From: Burkholderiaceae bacterium | GTDB taxonomy: Bacteria > Pseudomonadota > Gammaproteobacteria > Burkholderiales > Burkholderiaceae_E | Direction: 5' to 3' | Assembly (NCBI GenBank): GCA_027493945.1 | Contig: JAOSJU010000001.1 | Span: 2,662,484 to 2,726,483, forward strand | Length of the DNA stretch: 64,000 bases | Shown here: piece after piece, positions 14,190-22,524 of the stretch | Position numbering within the stretch: the stretch's first letter is position 1 | Layout: each line of letters starts with the position of its first letter | Position numbers and translations under genes: made by a program | The notes under the pieces: model-generated | What the model was told of the DNA's origin: nothing | The model's input: the letters and a program-made list of their open reading frames with translations, nothing else | The model's database searches: none

Positions 14190-15077
14190 GTGCTGCACGG
14201 CGTCGACTTCACCAGCGCGCCGTCGCGCCGCAAGCCGATCACCGTCGCCGATGGGCGGATCGAGCCGGTCGGCGACGACCAGGTGCTGCGGCTCGAGCGC
14301 ATCCAGGCACTGCCGGCGCTCGAAGCCTTCGAAGGCTGGCTGCGCCGACCCGGTCCCTGGCTGGCCGCCTGCGACTTTCCGTTCGGCCTGCCCCGGACGT
14401 TGCTGGCCGCGCTCGGCTGGCCGCACGATGCGGCCGGCGGCGACAGCGCCTGGGCCGCGTCGATCCGCCATCTGGCAGGGATGTCCAGGGCGCAGATGAT
14501 CGGGCAGTTCCGGGCGTATTGCGACGCGAGGCCCCCGGGGTCGAAGTTCGCGCACCGCGCGACCGATTTTCCCGCCGGATCGAGCCCGTCGATGAAGTGG
14601 GTCAATCCGCCAGTGGCGCTGATGCTCCATGCGGGCGCGCCGCGACTGCTGGCGGCCGGTGTCGACCTGCCCGGGCTGCACGCCGGCGACCTTCGGCGGG
14701 TCGCCCTCGAGGCCTACCCCGGTTTCGCGGCGCGTTCGCTGATCGGGCGGCAGTCGTACAAGGCCGACGATCGCGCGCGGCAGACACCCGATCGGCGCGA
14801 GGCGCGCGCGCGCATCGTCGCGCGGCTCGAGCGCGGCGAGCACCGGTTCGGGCTGCCACTCGTGCTGGATCCCGCGCTGCGCGAGGCCTGCATCGCCGAT
14901 CCGGCGGGCGACCTGCTAGACGCGGTGCTCTGCCTCGTCCAGGCAGCCTGGGGCTGGCAGCGCCGCGAGCAGCGCTACGGCCTGCCCGGGACGGTCGATC
15001 CGGTCGAGGGGTGGATCGTGTCGGTGCCGGCCATCGGCGCGCAAAGCGGCCGCCAGCCCGCTTGCGACGCGGCCTGA
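14190..15077 (+). CDS. DUF429-like protein
   Basis: A protein of about 295 residues starting with GTG 14190, five bases after the clsB stop. It opens with HGVDFTSAPS, an early Asp in the position used by RNase H-like folds, then ACDFPFGLP, WVNPPVALM and LEAYPGF. These match the DUF429/predicted nuclease group with an RNase H-like fold. No experimental role is known for close relatives. The end faces the amidotransferase gene on the other strand with only seven bases between. The domain call is by pattern recognition. Confidence 0.66.
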   Translation: MLHGVDFTSAPSRRKPITVADGRIEPVGDDQVLRLERIQALPALEAFEGWLRRPGPWLAACDFPFGLPRTLLAALGWPHDAAGGDSAWAASIRHLAGMSRAQMIGQFRAYCDARPPGSKFAHRATDFPAGSSPSMKWVNPPVALMLHAGAPRLLAAGVDLPGLHAGDLRRVALEAYPGFAARSLIGRQSYKADDRARQTPDRREARARIVARLERGEHRFGLPLVLDPALREACIADPAGDLLDAVLCLVQAAWGWQRREQRYGLPGTVDPVEGWIVSVPAIGAQSGRQPACDAA

Positions 15078-15084
15078 CCCTTCG

Positions 15085-15879
15085 TCAGCCGCCCTGCGAT
15101 TCGCGCATGCGCCACGCGGCGGACAGGAAATCCAGCACGATCGGCGCGTTGTCGAGCAGCCCGCGTGCGTCGCCGTGGAATTCCGGGTGCCATTGCAGGC
15201 CCATCGCATAACCCGCGCCGCGCCAGCGGATCGCCTCGACGATGTCGTCGGCGCTCGATCGGGCATCGACCACCAGGTCGCTGCCGAGTCGGTCGACCGC
15301 CCGGTGGTGGATGCTCGTGACCTGCGCGCCCGACAGCCCGCCGTACAGGCCGGCCAGGCGCGACCCGGGCTCGAAACGGATCTCGTGCTGCAACTCGTCG
15401 TAGAGGTCGCTGTCGACGTGGCGGATCGCGCCGGGACACTGGGTGGCGATGTCCTGGAACAGGGTGCCGCCGAGCGCGACGTTGAGCACCTGCGCGCCGC
15501 GGCAGATGCCCAGCACCGGCTTGCCTTGCGCCATGAATTCGTGCAACAGTTCCATTTCGTAGCGGTCGCGCACGATATCGCCCGCCCAGTCGGCGCGCAT
15601 CGGTTGCTTGCCGTACGAGCGCGGACTGACGTCGGCTCCGCCCTGGAGCACCAGGCCATCGAGCTCGCCCACGTAAGCGCGCATCGAGATGCCGCGTCGG
15701 GTCACTCCGGCATCTGCGCCCAGCGTGGGGATCATCAGCACGATCGCGCCGTGCGACATGATCCAGTGCGCGATCGACTGCTCGAGGTACTGCAGCGTCT
15801 TGCCGCGAAAGCCCAGCTCCCTGGGCGGCGCGTGCATCAGTCGCGCCGACAGGCCGATCTTCAGCGGCCGGGGAGCCAT
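15085..15879 (-). CDS. Class I glutamine-amidotransferase-fold hydrolase (gamma-glutamyl-GABA hydrolase-like)
   Basis: A 264-residue protein of the PuuD/peptidase C26 group. It begins RPLKIGLSARL, has LDGLVLQGGADVSP, the nucleophile Cys in GICRGAQVLNV and the catalytic His in LQWHPEFHG, followed by an acidic partner. Members hydrolyse gamma-glutamyl amide bonds, for example gamma-glutamyl-GABA. It is the last gene of a four-gene minus-strand run, six bases after the YbdK-type ligase, so it may cleave what that enzyme makes. The exact substrate is not known. Confidence 0.84.
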   Translation of the reverse strand: MAPRPLKIGLSARLMHAPPRELGFRGKTLQYLEQSIAHWIMSHGAIVLMIPTLGADAGVTRRGISMRAYVGELDGLVLQGGADVSPRSYGKQPMRADWAGDIVRDRYEMELLHEFMAQGKPVLGICRGAQVLNVALGGTLFQDIATQCPGAIRHVDSDLYDELQHEIRFEPGSRLAGLYGGLSGAQVTSIHHRAVDRLGSDLVVDARSSADDIVEAIRWRGAGYAMGLQWHPEFHGDARGLLDNAPIVLDFLSAAWRMRESQGG

Positions 15880-15885
15880 GGACGG

Positions 15886-17001
15886 TCAGCGGCTCCAGCG
15901 CAGGCACTGCTGGCGAACCACCTCGGGCAGCAGGTGCTCGTGCTCGTAGGTGTTGCGGATCCAGGTTGCGTCGTTGCCCAGCGTGTCGATGTCGTCGCGC
16001 ACGCGCCGGCAGGCGTCCTCGGCGCCGAGTTCGATCGCGTGGTGCTCGACCGCGGCGAGCGTCTCGGCGATGTCGTCGCGAATCGTGCGGTGCTCGCCGG
16101 TCTGCGGATCGACGAAGGTGCCGTCGAAGCCGAAGCGGCAGGCCTGGAAGCGGTTGAAGGTGTAGACGAGATAGTCGTCTTCGAGCGGACGAAACGGCTG
16201 CTCGAAGCTCAGCCAGCGCGCCACGCACTGGATATACGCCGCGAGCGCGGCGGCCTTCTCGATCGTGAGCGGGGTGTCGAGCACCCGCACCTCGATCGTG
16301 CCGAACTCGGGCTTCGGCCGGATGTCCCAGTAGAAGTCCTTCATGCTCTGCACGACGCCGGTGCGGGTCATCTTGTCGAAGAAGCGGGTGAACTCCTCCC
16401 AGGTCAGGGTAAACGGCGCGCGGCCCGACAACGGGAACGCGAACACCGAGTTCAACCGCGCGGACTGAAAGCCGGTGTCGATGCCCTGGACGAACGGCGA
16501 CGAGGCCGACAGCGCGATGAAGTGCGGGATGAAGCGCGACAGGCCATGCAACAGCACCAGCGCGGCGTCCGGGCCCGGGCAGCCGATGTGCACGTGCTGG
16601 CCGAAGATCGTGAACTGCTTCGACAGGTAGCCGTAGAGCTCCGAGAGCATGTGGAAGCGCGGCGTATCGAAGATGCGCCGCTGGCTCCAGTCCTGGAACG
16701 GATGCGTGCCGCCGCCGGACAAGCCGATGTTGAGCTTGCTGGCGCACTCGACCAGCGCGTCGCGGGTTTCGCTCAGGTGGGCCAGGACCTCGGCGTAGTC
16801 GGCGCACACGCCGGTGGACAGCTCGATCATGCTGTCGGTCATCTCGGGCTTCACCTCGCCGGGCAGCTTGCGCCGGGCAACCAGGCGCAGCAGGTCGCGC
16901 GCGCCGTGCGAGAGGTCGTAGTCGTGGGTATCGACGATCTGCAGCTCGAGCTCGACCCCGAGGGTGAGCGCGCGCGATTCGGCGAAGGCTTCCAGTGGCA
17001 T
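15886..17001 (-). CDS. ybdK: Carboxylate-amine ligase, YbdK/glutamate-cysteine ligase type 2 family
   Basis: A 371-residue GCS2-family enzyme. It opens with [14 protein letters not shown], the Glu-rich metal-binding strand, then has [14 protein letters not shown] and [17 protein letters not shown], all family hallmarks. These enzymes form a gamma-glutamyl bond to an amine at the cost of ATP; E. coli YbdK shows weak glutamate-cysteine ligase activity. It is flanked by a hydrolase of gamma-glutamyl bonds (6 bases downstream) and a cation/proton antiporter (16 bases upstream). True glutathione synthesis would need gshB, which is not in the window. Confidence 0.88.
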   Translation of the reverse strand: MPLEAFAESRALTLGVELELQIVDTHDYDLSHGARDLLRLVARRKLPGEVKPEMTDSMIELSTGVCADYAEVLAHLSETRDALVECASKLNIGLSGGGTHPFQDWSQRRIFDTPRFHMLSELYGYLSKQFTIFGQHVHIGCPGPDAALVLLHGLSRFIPHFIALSASSPFVQGIDTGFQSARLNSVFAFPLSGRAPFTLTWEEFTRFFDKMTRTGVVQSMKDFYWDIRPKPEFGTIEVRVLDTPLTIEKAAALAAYIQCVARWLSFEQPFRPLEDDYLVYTFNRFQACRFGFDGTFVDPQTGEHRTIRDDIAETLAAVEHHAIELGAEDACRRVRDDIDTLGNDATWIRNTYEHEHLLPEVVRQQCLRWSR

Positions 17002-17017
17002 GGGCGTCTCCGTCGGG

Positions 17018-18235
17018 TCAGCGGATCTTGTCTTCGTTCACGTATCGCAGCGCCGCCTGCACCGCGATCGGCCCGAGCAGCTCCAGCACGGCCACCGCGC
17101 TGAACACGATGCCGGTCAGTCGCGCTGCGAACTCGGGGTAGACCGCCTGCAGGTCGGCCATCATCACCAGCGCCGCGCCCGAGACCGGCATCAGCGCGAC
17201 GCCCAGCGCCAGCGCCTGTCGTATCGAGATGCCGCTGGACCTCCCCAGGACGACCGTCGCCAGCGTCTTGGCGACGAAACGGGCGAGGATCACCGCCACG
17301 CCGAGCGCGGCACCCGACATCATTGCGTCCACCGACCAGACCGATCCGGTGATGACGAACAGCAGCAGCACCAGCGCGCCTCCGGCGGTGCCGAAGTGGC
17401 GCGGCCAGATCCACGGCCGCTCGGTGCTGTTTCGAAGCATCAGGCCCGCCAGCAGCGGCACCAGCAGCGTCGACAGGTTGGCCATCTTGGTGAGCGACAG
17501 TGCCAGCAGGATCATGCCGAGCAGCAGCAGCGCCGAGTTCTCGTTGCGCAGGTCGAGGCGCCTCGCGATCAGCGAGACGCACCAGGCCAGCAGTGCGGCA
17601 ACGACGGCCGAGCCGACCAGCAGGTACAGCGGGTGCGCGATCGAGCGGAACCAGCTGCCGGCGAACTCGGCATGCAGCCAGCCGACGACGAACTTCGAGG
17701 CGAGCACCGCATAGAAGGTGTTCAGGCCGGTGAGCACGATCATCCGCTCCGTGACCTGCCCCGACGCGTTGAACTCGGAGGCGACGCGCATCACCACCGC
17801 CGGCGAGGTCGCGACGAGGATGGATGCGACCGCAGCGGCCACGCTCGGCTCGCTGCCCAGGTAGACCAGCGTCAGGTAAACCGCGGCGAAGGTCAGCACC
17901 GCTTCGGCCAGGCTGTTCGCGAGCAGCCACGGATTGGCGCGCAGCCAGCGCAGGTTGATGCGCGCGCCGAGTTCGAACAGCAGCAGTGCCAGCCCCAGGT
18001 CGACGATCAGGCGCAGGCCGGGTTCGAGCGCGGCGCCGCCGATGCCCGGGCCGAACGCCGAGACCGCCGTGCCGACGGCCGCGTAGCCGACCACCCGCGG
18101 CAGCTTCAGCGTGCGGAACACGAACTCGCCGAGCAGCCCCGCGACGACGATCGTCAGCGACACCCACAGCAGGACGTCTGGCATGGGCGGCCAGGACGGC
18201 AGGAAGAACAGGTCGGAGCGATTGTCGCCGGTCAT
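17018..18235 (-). CDS. CPA2-type cation:proton antiporter
   Basis: A protein of about 405 residues made almost wholly of hydrophobic helices, matching the Na+/H+ exchanger fold of the monovalent CPA2 (Kef-like) family. Key segments are [42 protein letters not shown], with the unwound Ser-Pro region, and [17 protein letters not shown] near the end. There is no C-terminal RCK/TrkA-N domain, so it is a core transporter without the usual gating module. The start MTGDNRSD at 18235 is chosen over an upstream in-frame start that would add 32 low-complexity residues. It lies between an MscS gene and a gamma-glutamyl ligase gene on the same strand. The ion is not known; K+ is a guess. Confidence 0.83.
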   Translation of the reverse strand: MTGDNRSDLFFLPSWPPMPDVLLWVSLTIVVAGLLGEFVFRTLKLPRVVGYAAVGTAVSAFGPGIGGAALEPGLRLIVDLGLALLLFELGARINLRWLRANPWLLANSLAEAVLTFAAVYLTLVYLGSEPSVAAAVASILVATSPAVVMRVASEFNASGQVTERMIVLTGLNTFYAVLASKFVVGWLHAEFAGSWFRSIAHPLYLLVGSAVVAALLAWCVSLIARRLDLRNENSALLLLGMILLALSLTKMANLSTLLVPLLAGLMLRNSTERPWIWPRHFGTAGGALVLLLFVITGSVWSVDAMMSGAALGVAVILARFVAKTLATVVLGRSSGISIRQALALGVALMPVSGAALVMMADLQAVYPEFAARLTGIVFSAVAVLELLGPIAVQAALRYVNEDKIR

Positions 18236-18290
18236 CGTCGGGATCTCCGCAGGTGTGCTGGCGAGGGACAGGGCCTCGGGGAGCGCGGGC

Positions 18291-19215
18291 TCACGAGGCC
18301 CTTGCCGCGCGGCTCGGCAGCCCGGCGGCATCGGTGTCCGCGGGCGCGCCGGGCGCGACCACGCCGCCTTCGACCATCAGCGTGCGATGCGGGAACGGGA
18401 TCGAGATGCCTTCCCGGTCGAACGCGGCCTTCAGCCGCTTCAGGTACTCGCGGCGCACGCTCCACTGGTCCAGCGGCTGCGTACGGATCCGCGCGCGGAT
18501 CAACACTGCCGAGTCGGCCCACTGGTCGACGCCGGCGATGTCGAGGCCGTCGATGATCTTCGGCCCGAAGTCGGGCGACTCGCGTAGCGCCTCGGCGGTC
18601 TCGCGCATCACCGCGAAAACGCGGTCGATATCCTCGCGATAGGCCACGCCGATATCGACCACCGCGAATGCGAACTCGGTCGACATGTTGGTCACGGTCG
18701 TGATCAGCCCGTTCGAGATGTAGTGGACGCTGCCGTCGTAGCTGCGCAGCTTGGTGCGACGCAGGCTCAGCTGCTCGACGACGCCCGACTTGCCCGCGAT
18801 CTCGACGACGTCGCCGACGCGGATCTGGTTCTCGACCAGCAGGAAGAAGCCCGCAAAGATGTCCTTGACCAGGCTCTGCGCGCCGAAGCCCACCGCGATG
18901 CCGACGACGCCGGCGGCACCCGAGGATCGGGGCGATCGAGATCCCGAGCTGGTTGAGCATCACCAGCACGGCCACGACCATGATCAGCGCCGACGAGGTG
19001 TGGCGCGTCACCTTGCCGACCGTCGCCACGCGGCGCCGCTCCTCGACCGACGGCACGCGACCCGACACACCGACGAAAAAGCCCCGCAGCAGGCGATTGA
19101 CGATGTAGCGCAACACCAGCGCCATCAGCAGCACGCCGATGATCGTCGCAGCGACGCGAAGTTCGGGTGCGTACGCAGCGATCAACGCCTTCAGTTCGAA
19201 CAGCTGGTCGCGCAT
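18291..19215 (-). CDS. mscS: Small-conductance mechanosensitive channel, MscS family (frame break)
   Basis: A protein of about 307 residues. It has N-terminal helices (VAATIIGVLLMALVLRYIV, SALIMVVAVLVMLNQLGI), then the pore helix region that continues as VGFGAQSLVKDIFAGFFLLVENQ, the MscS beta domain (VGDVVEIAGKSGVVEQLSLRRT) and a C-terminal alpha/beta domain. The frame breaks at 18919-18921, where a CCC run has one base too many; removing it restores the pore helix between APILG and GFGAQ. MscS opens under membrane tension to release solutes after osmotic downshock. It heads the operon with the antiporter, ligase and hydrolase, 55 bases before the antiporter start. Confidence 0.88.
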
Positions 19216-19499
19216 CCTTCTTCTTGCCTCCCTACGTCGGGCCGCCGGGGGGCGGCGCTGCGGGCGCCGGCGGCGCCCGCGGGTCCCGCAAAAGGCGCGG
19301 AGCGCGCAAGATCTGCTGCGGCCGGCCGGCGCGTCTCCGTGGCATGGCGGAGAGCCTGCGGCGATTCGCGGGGGCGCTTCGTGACGAACACGACGAGGTG
19401 CCCGCGATCGCGGGTAGCACGGATTGAATCGACGGCGTCTTCGGGCGCCGAGCCGCGATTATACCTGCAGCCTTTCGTGGCGCCCGTTACCATTCGCCG

Positions 19500-21335
19500 A
19501 TGCCCGAGCTCACGCCGCACGCCGTTGCCGCGCTCGTGTTCACGATCGCGGTGTTCGTGCTCTACACGATCCGGCGCGTCCCGGTCGTGGTCACCAGCCT
19601 GCTGGTGCTGGTGGTGCTGCCGCTCGCGTTCGTCGTGTTCCCCTATCGAAGCGGCGAGCGGGTCGTCGATCCGCGCGACTTCTACCTCGGCTTCGGGCAC
19701 GAGGCGCTGGTCGCGATCTGCGCGTTGCTGGTGCTCGGGCAGGGCCTGGTCGAGACTGGCGCGCTGAACCCGCTCACCAGGCGGCTGGCCGCGCTGTGGA
19801 AGCGGCTCGGCGCGCGCGCGGGCATGCTGCTGGTACTCGTCGTCTGCCTCGCGGCGAGTGGCGTGGTGAACGACACGCCGATCGTCGTCCTGCTGATCCC
19901 GGTCCTGGCCGCGCTCGCTCGCCAGACCGGCGGTTCGGCGTCGCGGCAACTGATGCCGATGAACTTCGCGGTGTTGATCGGCGGGATGGCAACTACCATC
20001 GGGACCTCGACCAACCTGCTGGTCGTCGCCATCGCCGCGCGGATGGGCGCGGCGCAATTCGACGTGTTCGACTTCACCCCGCTCGTCGCGCTCGCGGCCC
20101 TGGTCGCGTTGCCCTACCTGTGGCTGGTCGCTCCGCGGCTGCTGCCGGCCGGCGACGACGGGGGCGCGGTTCCGGCGGAACGCCGGTTCGACGCCGTGCT
20201 CTACGTCCCCGAGGGTTCGGCGCTGGACGGCGCCACGCTGGAGGAGCTGCTCGAACGCTCGAAGCGCGAGTTGCGCGTCAAGTCGCTGCATCGCGGCGAG
20301 GGCCTGAGTCTCGTGCGCCTGCCCAACGTGAAGCTGGCGGCCGGCGATCGCCTCGTCGTCAGCGACACTGCCGCCAGGCTCAAGGCATTCGAGCGCGAGC
20401 TCGGTCTCAGGCTCTACAACGTCGACGACTCCGAGCACCCGGTCGACGACGAGCACCCGCTGCACGGCGACGATGCGGCGCTGGCCGAGGTGATCCTGTT
20501 GCCGACGTCGAACCTGGTCGGCTGGACGATCCGCGAGCAGCGCTTCGCTGGCCGGCACGACGTCGTCGTGCTCGGGGCATTCCGGTCCACGGGTAGCGCG
20601 ATGCAGCGACAGCGAGACGTCGGCGACATCCGGCTCGCCGCGGGCGACGTGCTGCTGGTGCAGGGCGCGCCGGACAAGGTCGCCGCATTGCGCGCCGACC
20701 GGGGACTGGTCGTCGTCGACGGCGCGGTCGACGCGGGAGGCGGCGGGCGCGGCGCCGTCGCGGCGGCGATCATGCTGGCCGTCGTGGCGCTCGCCGCGAC
20801 CAAGGTCCTGCCGATGTACCTGGCGGCGCTGGCGGGCGTGCTCGCGATGTTTGCCACCCGGTGCCTGAAGCCCGAGGCGATCGGCCGCGCGCTCAAGGCC
20901 GACGTGATCATGCTGGTGGCGGCGAGCCTGGCGCTCGGCAAGGCGCTGCTCGACACCGGCGCGGCGAGCGCGCTGGCGCACGCGTTCAGCGGTCTCGTCG
21001 CCGGCTGGCCGCCGCTCGCGGTGCTCGGCGCGATGATGCTGTTCGTCGCGGTGATCACCAACTTCGTGTCGAACAACGCGGCGGCGGCGATCGGCACGCC
21101 GATCGCGGTCGAGACCGCGCGCAGCCTTGGCGCACCGGCGGAGGCCTACGTGCTGGCGATCCTGTTCGGTTGCAACCTCTGTTACGCGACGCCGATCGGC
21201 TACCAGACGAACCTTCTGGTGATGAGTGCTGCGCGCTACCGCTTCGCCGACTTCATCCGTGTCGGGGCGCCGCTGCTGCTGCTGATGTGGGGCACGCTCA
21301 CGGCGCTGCTCGGCTTGCGCTACGCGCTCTGGTAG
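19500..21335 (+). CDS. SLC13/DASS-family permease with two RCK_C (TrkA-C) domains
   Basis: A 611-residue inner-membrane protein of the divalent anion:sodium symporter (ArsB/CitM) superfamily. Hydrophobic blocks occupy about residues 5-230 and 420-611. Between them lie two TrkA-C-like domains (ERRFDAVLYVPEGSALDG...RLVVSDT and AEVILLPTSNLVGWTIREQ...GDVLLVQG). Repeated motifs VVNDTPIVVLLIPVL, GTSTNLLV and, in the second half, FVSNNAAAAIGTPIA and PIGYQTNLLV are characteristic. Related proteins carry sulfate, carboxylates or other anions; the cytosolic RCK_C pair suggests ligand control. It stands alone, with 284 bases without a gene upstream that contain only a weak TATACC. Confidence 0.85.
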   Translation: MPELTPHAVAALVFTIAVFVLYTIRRVPVVVTSLLVLVVLPLAFVVFPYRSGERVVDPRDFYLGFGHEALVAICALLVLGQGLVETGALNPLTRRLAALWKRLGARAGMLLVLVVCLAASGVVNDTPIVVLLIPVLAALARQTGGSASRQLMPMNFAVLIGGMATTIGTSTNLLVVAIAARMGAAQFDVFDFTPLVALAALVALPYLWLVAPRLLPAGDDGGAVPAERRFDAVLYVPEGSALDGATLEELLERSKRELRVKSLHRGEGLSLVRLPNVKLAAGDRLVVSDTAARLKAFERELGLRLYNVDDSEHPVDDEHPLHGDDAALAEVILLPTSNLVGWTIREQRFAGRHDVVVLGAFRSTGSAMQRQRDVGDIRLAAGDVLLVQGAPDKVAALRADRGLVVVDGAVDAGGGGRGAVAAAIMLAVVALAATKVLPMYLAALAGVLAMFATRCLKPEAIGRALKADVIMLVAASLALGKALLDTGAASALAHAFSGLVAGWPPLAVLGAMMLFVAVITNFVSNNAAAAIGTPIAVETARSLGAPAEAYVLAILFGCNLCYATPIGYQTNLLVMSAARYRFADFIRVGAPLLLLMWGTLTALLGLRYALW

Positions 21336-21400
21336 CCCTGCGGGGCGCGCCGCGCGTCCTGCTACCCTCGCATCGAGTCAGCGTCGCAGAGCGCAAGACG

Positions 21401-21685
21401 ATGGATACCGGAATCCCTGTCGAACCGCGCCACACCGATCCGATGGGCATCTGCCACGGCGGGATGATGGCGAGCTTCTGCGACAGGCTGCTGCCGCTGG
21501 TGGCGCACCGGAAGGTGCCCGAGATCGGGCGCCAGTTCCTGCCGACGATCAGCCTGCAGATCGGCTATCTCGCGCCGTCGGTTACGGGCTTCTGGGTGCA
21601 AGGCGAGGCGCAGGTGCCGTGCACGACGCGCCCGACCGGGAGCGCCTGCTTTCGCTGCGACGCACCATTAGAGCCTTGCCCCTAA
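21401..21685 (+). pseudogene. Remnant of a PaaI-like hotdog-fold thioesterase
   Basis: The middle of a hotdog thioesterase is clear: VEPRHTDPMGICHGGMM with the catalytic-type HGG, and QFLPTISLQIGYLAP followed by WVQGEAQV. Family members have about 40 residues before this point, but only 65 bases separate this start from the preceding gene. The usual C-terminal strand (TTRNLVFAQG-like) is replaced by unrelated residues and a stop. Other frames do not restore either end, so this is a two-sided truncation, not a sequencing slip. The fragment may be left from a rearrangement beside the beta-oxidation locus. Confidence 0.65.
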
Positions 21686-21740
21686 CGGCGACGGATTTCC
21701 CGCCCGCGGGCGCCCGCTTTCGGTTAGGCTCCCTGAAAAG

Positions 21741-21753
21741 CACGATCGTTCGG
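21741..21753. promoter_or_regulatory. Operator-like site 1 upstream of tetR
   Basis: CACGATCGTTCGG lies nine bases before the tetR start codon. Its core, CGATCGTTCG, is palindromic except for one mismatch. The same sequence with one change recurs at 22442-22454, just ahead of the acyl-CoA dehydrogenase. The position suits autorepression by the TetR protein. Confidence 0.6.
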
Positions 21754-21761
21754 AAATCATC

Positions 21762-22475
21762 ATGGCCAGCTCGCCGTTTGCTGCGATCGAATCGCCGACC
21801 CTCGCACGTCGCCGTCCCGCGGGCGCGCCGCGCAAGGGCGAGCAGACGCGCGCCGCGATCGTCGACGCGGCGCTCGAACTGGCGGCGCGCGACGGGCTCG
21901 AAGGCCTGACGATCGGCGCGCTCGCCGAGCGGATGCGGATGTCCAAGAGCGGCGTGTTCGCCCACTTCGGTTCGCGCGAGGACCTCCAGATCGCCGTGCT
22001 CAAGGCCTACGAGCGGCGCTTCGTCGACGAGGTGCTGGTGCCGGCGCTGAAGGAGAAGCGCGGCTTGCCGCGCCTTCGCACGATCTTCGAGCGCTGGATC
22101 GAGCTCACCGCGATCGAGGCGGCGCGCGGCTGCATCTGGATCTCGGGTGCCACCGAGTACGACGACCGGCCCGGCGCGGTCCGCGAAGAGCTGGTCGCGA
22201 TGGTTCGGTCCTGGCAGCGCGAGCTCGCGCGCGCGATCCAGCAGGCGGTGGAGGCCGGCGACCTGCCGGCCGACCTCGACGCGCAGGACCTGCTGTTCCA
22301 GCTGTACGGCGTGATCCTGGTGCTGCACCACGACGGCCGGCTGCTGAACAGTCCGGATGCGGTGGCGCGTGCGCGCCGCAGCTTCGACCGCCTGATCGGT
22401 TCCTGGCGGCCGGCGGCTCGGCCTGCCGGCACGCGAAAACGCACGAACGTTCGGTCTGTAAAGGCCGCACGCTGA
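21762..22475 (+). CDS. TetR-family transcriptional regulator of the beta-oxidation operon
   Basis: A 237-residue regulator. The TetR_N helix-turn-helix covers about residues 28-75 ([26 protein letters not shown], then MRMSKSGVFAHFGSREDLQ). The C-terminal part, about 130 residues, should be the ligand-binding domain. A Ser/Pro/Arg-rich N-terminus precedes the DNA-binding domain. It is followed after 49 bases by the acyl-CoA dehydrogenase of a fatty-acid degradation operon, so an acyl-CoA is a likely inducer by analogy with PsrA/FadR-type TetR repressors. Two matching operator-like sites bracket the gene; the second lies inside its last codons. Confidence 0.88.
   Translation: MASSPFAAIESPTLARRRPAGAPRKGEQTRAAIVDAALELAARDGLEGLTIGALAERMRMSKSGVFAHFGSREDLQIAVLKAYERRFVDEVLVPALKEKRGLPRLRTIFERWIELTAIEAARGCIWISGATEYDDRPGAVREELVAMVRSWQRELARAIQQAVEAGDLPADLDAQDLLFQLYGVILVLHHDGRLLNSPDAVARARRSFDRLIGSWRPAARPAGTRKRTNVRSVKAAR
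22442..22454. promoter_or_regulatory. Operator-like site 2 between tetR and the acyl-CoA dehydrogenase
   Basis: CACGAACGTTCGG contains the perfect 10-base palindrome CGAACGTTCG. It overlaps the last codons of tetR and lies about 70 bases before the dehydrogenase start. It matches site 1 at 12 of 13 positions. It probably controls the beta-oxidation genes. Confidence 0.62.
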
Positions 22476-22524
22476 CTTCGATCCTTTCCTTCCACCCTAT
22501 CGCTTCGAAGCTGGAGTAGCAGTC

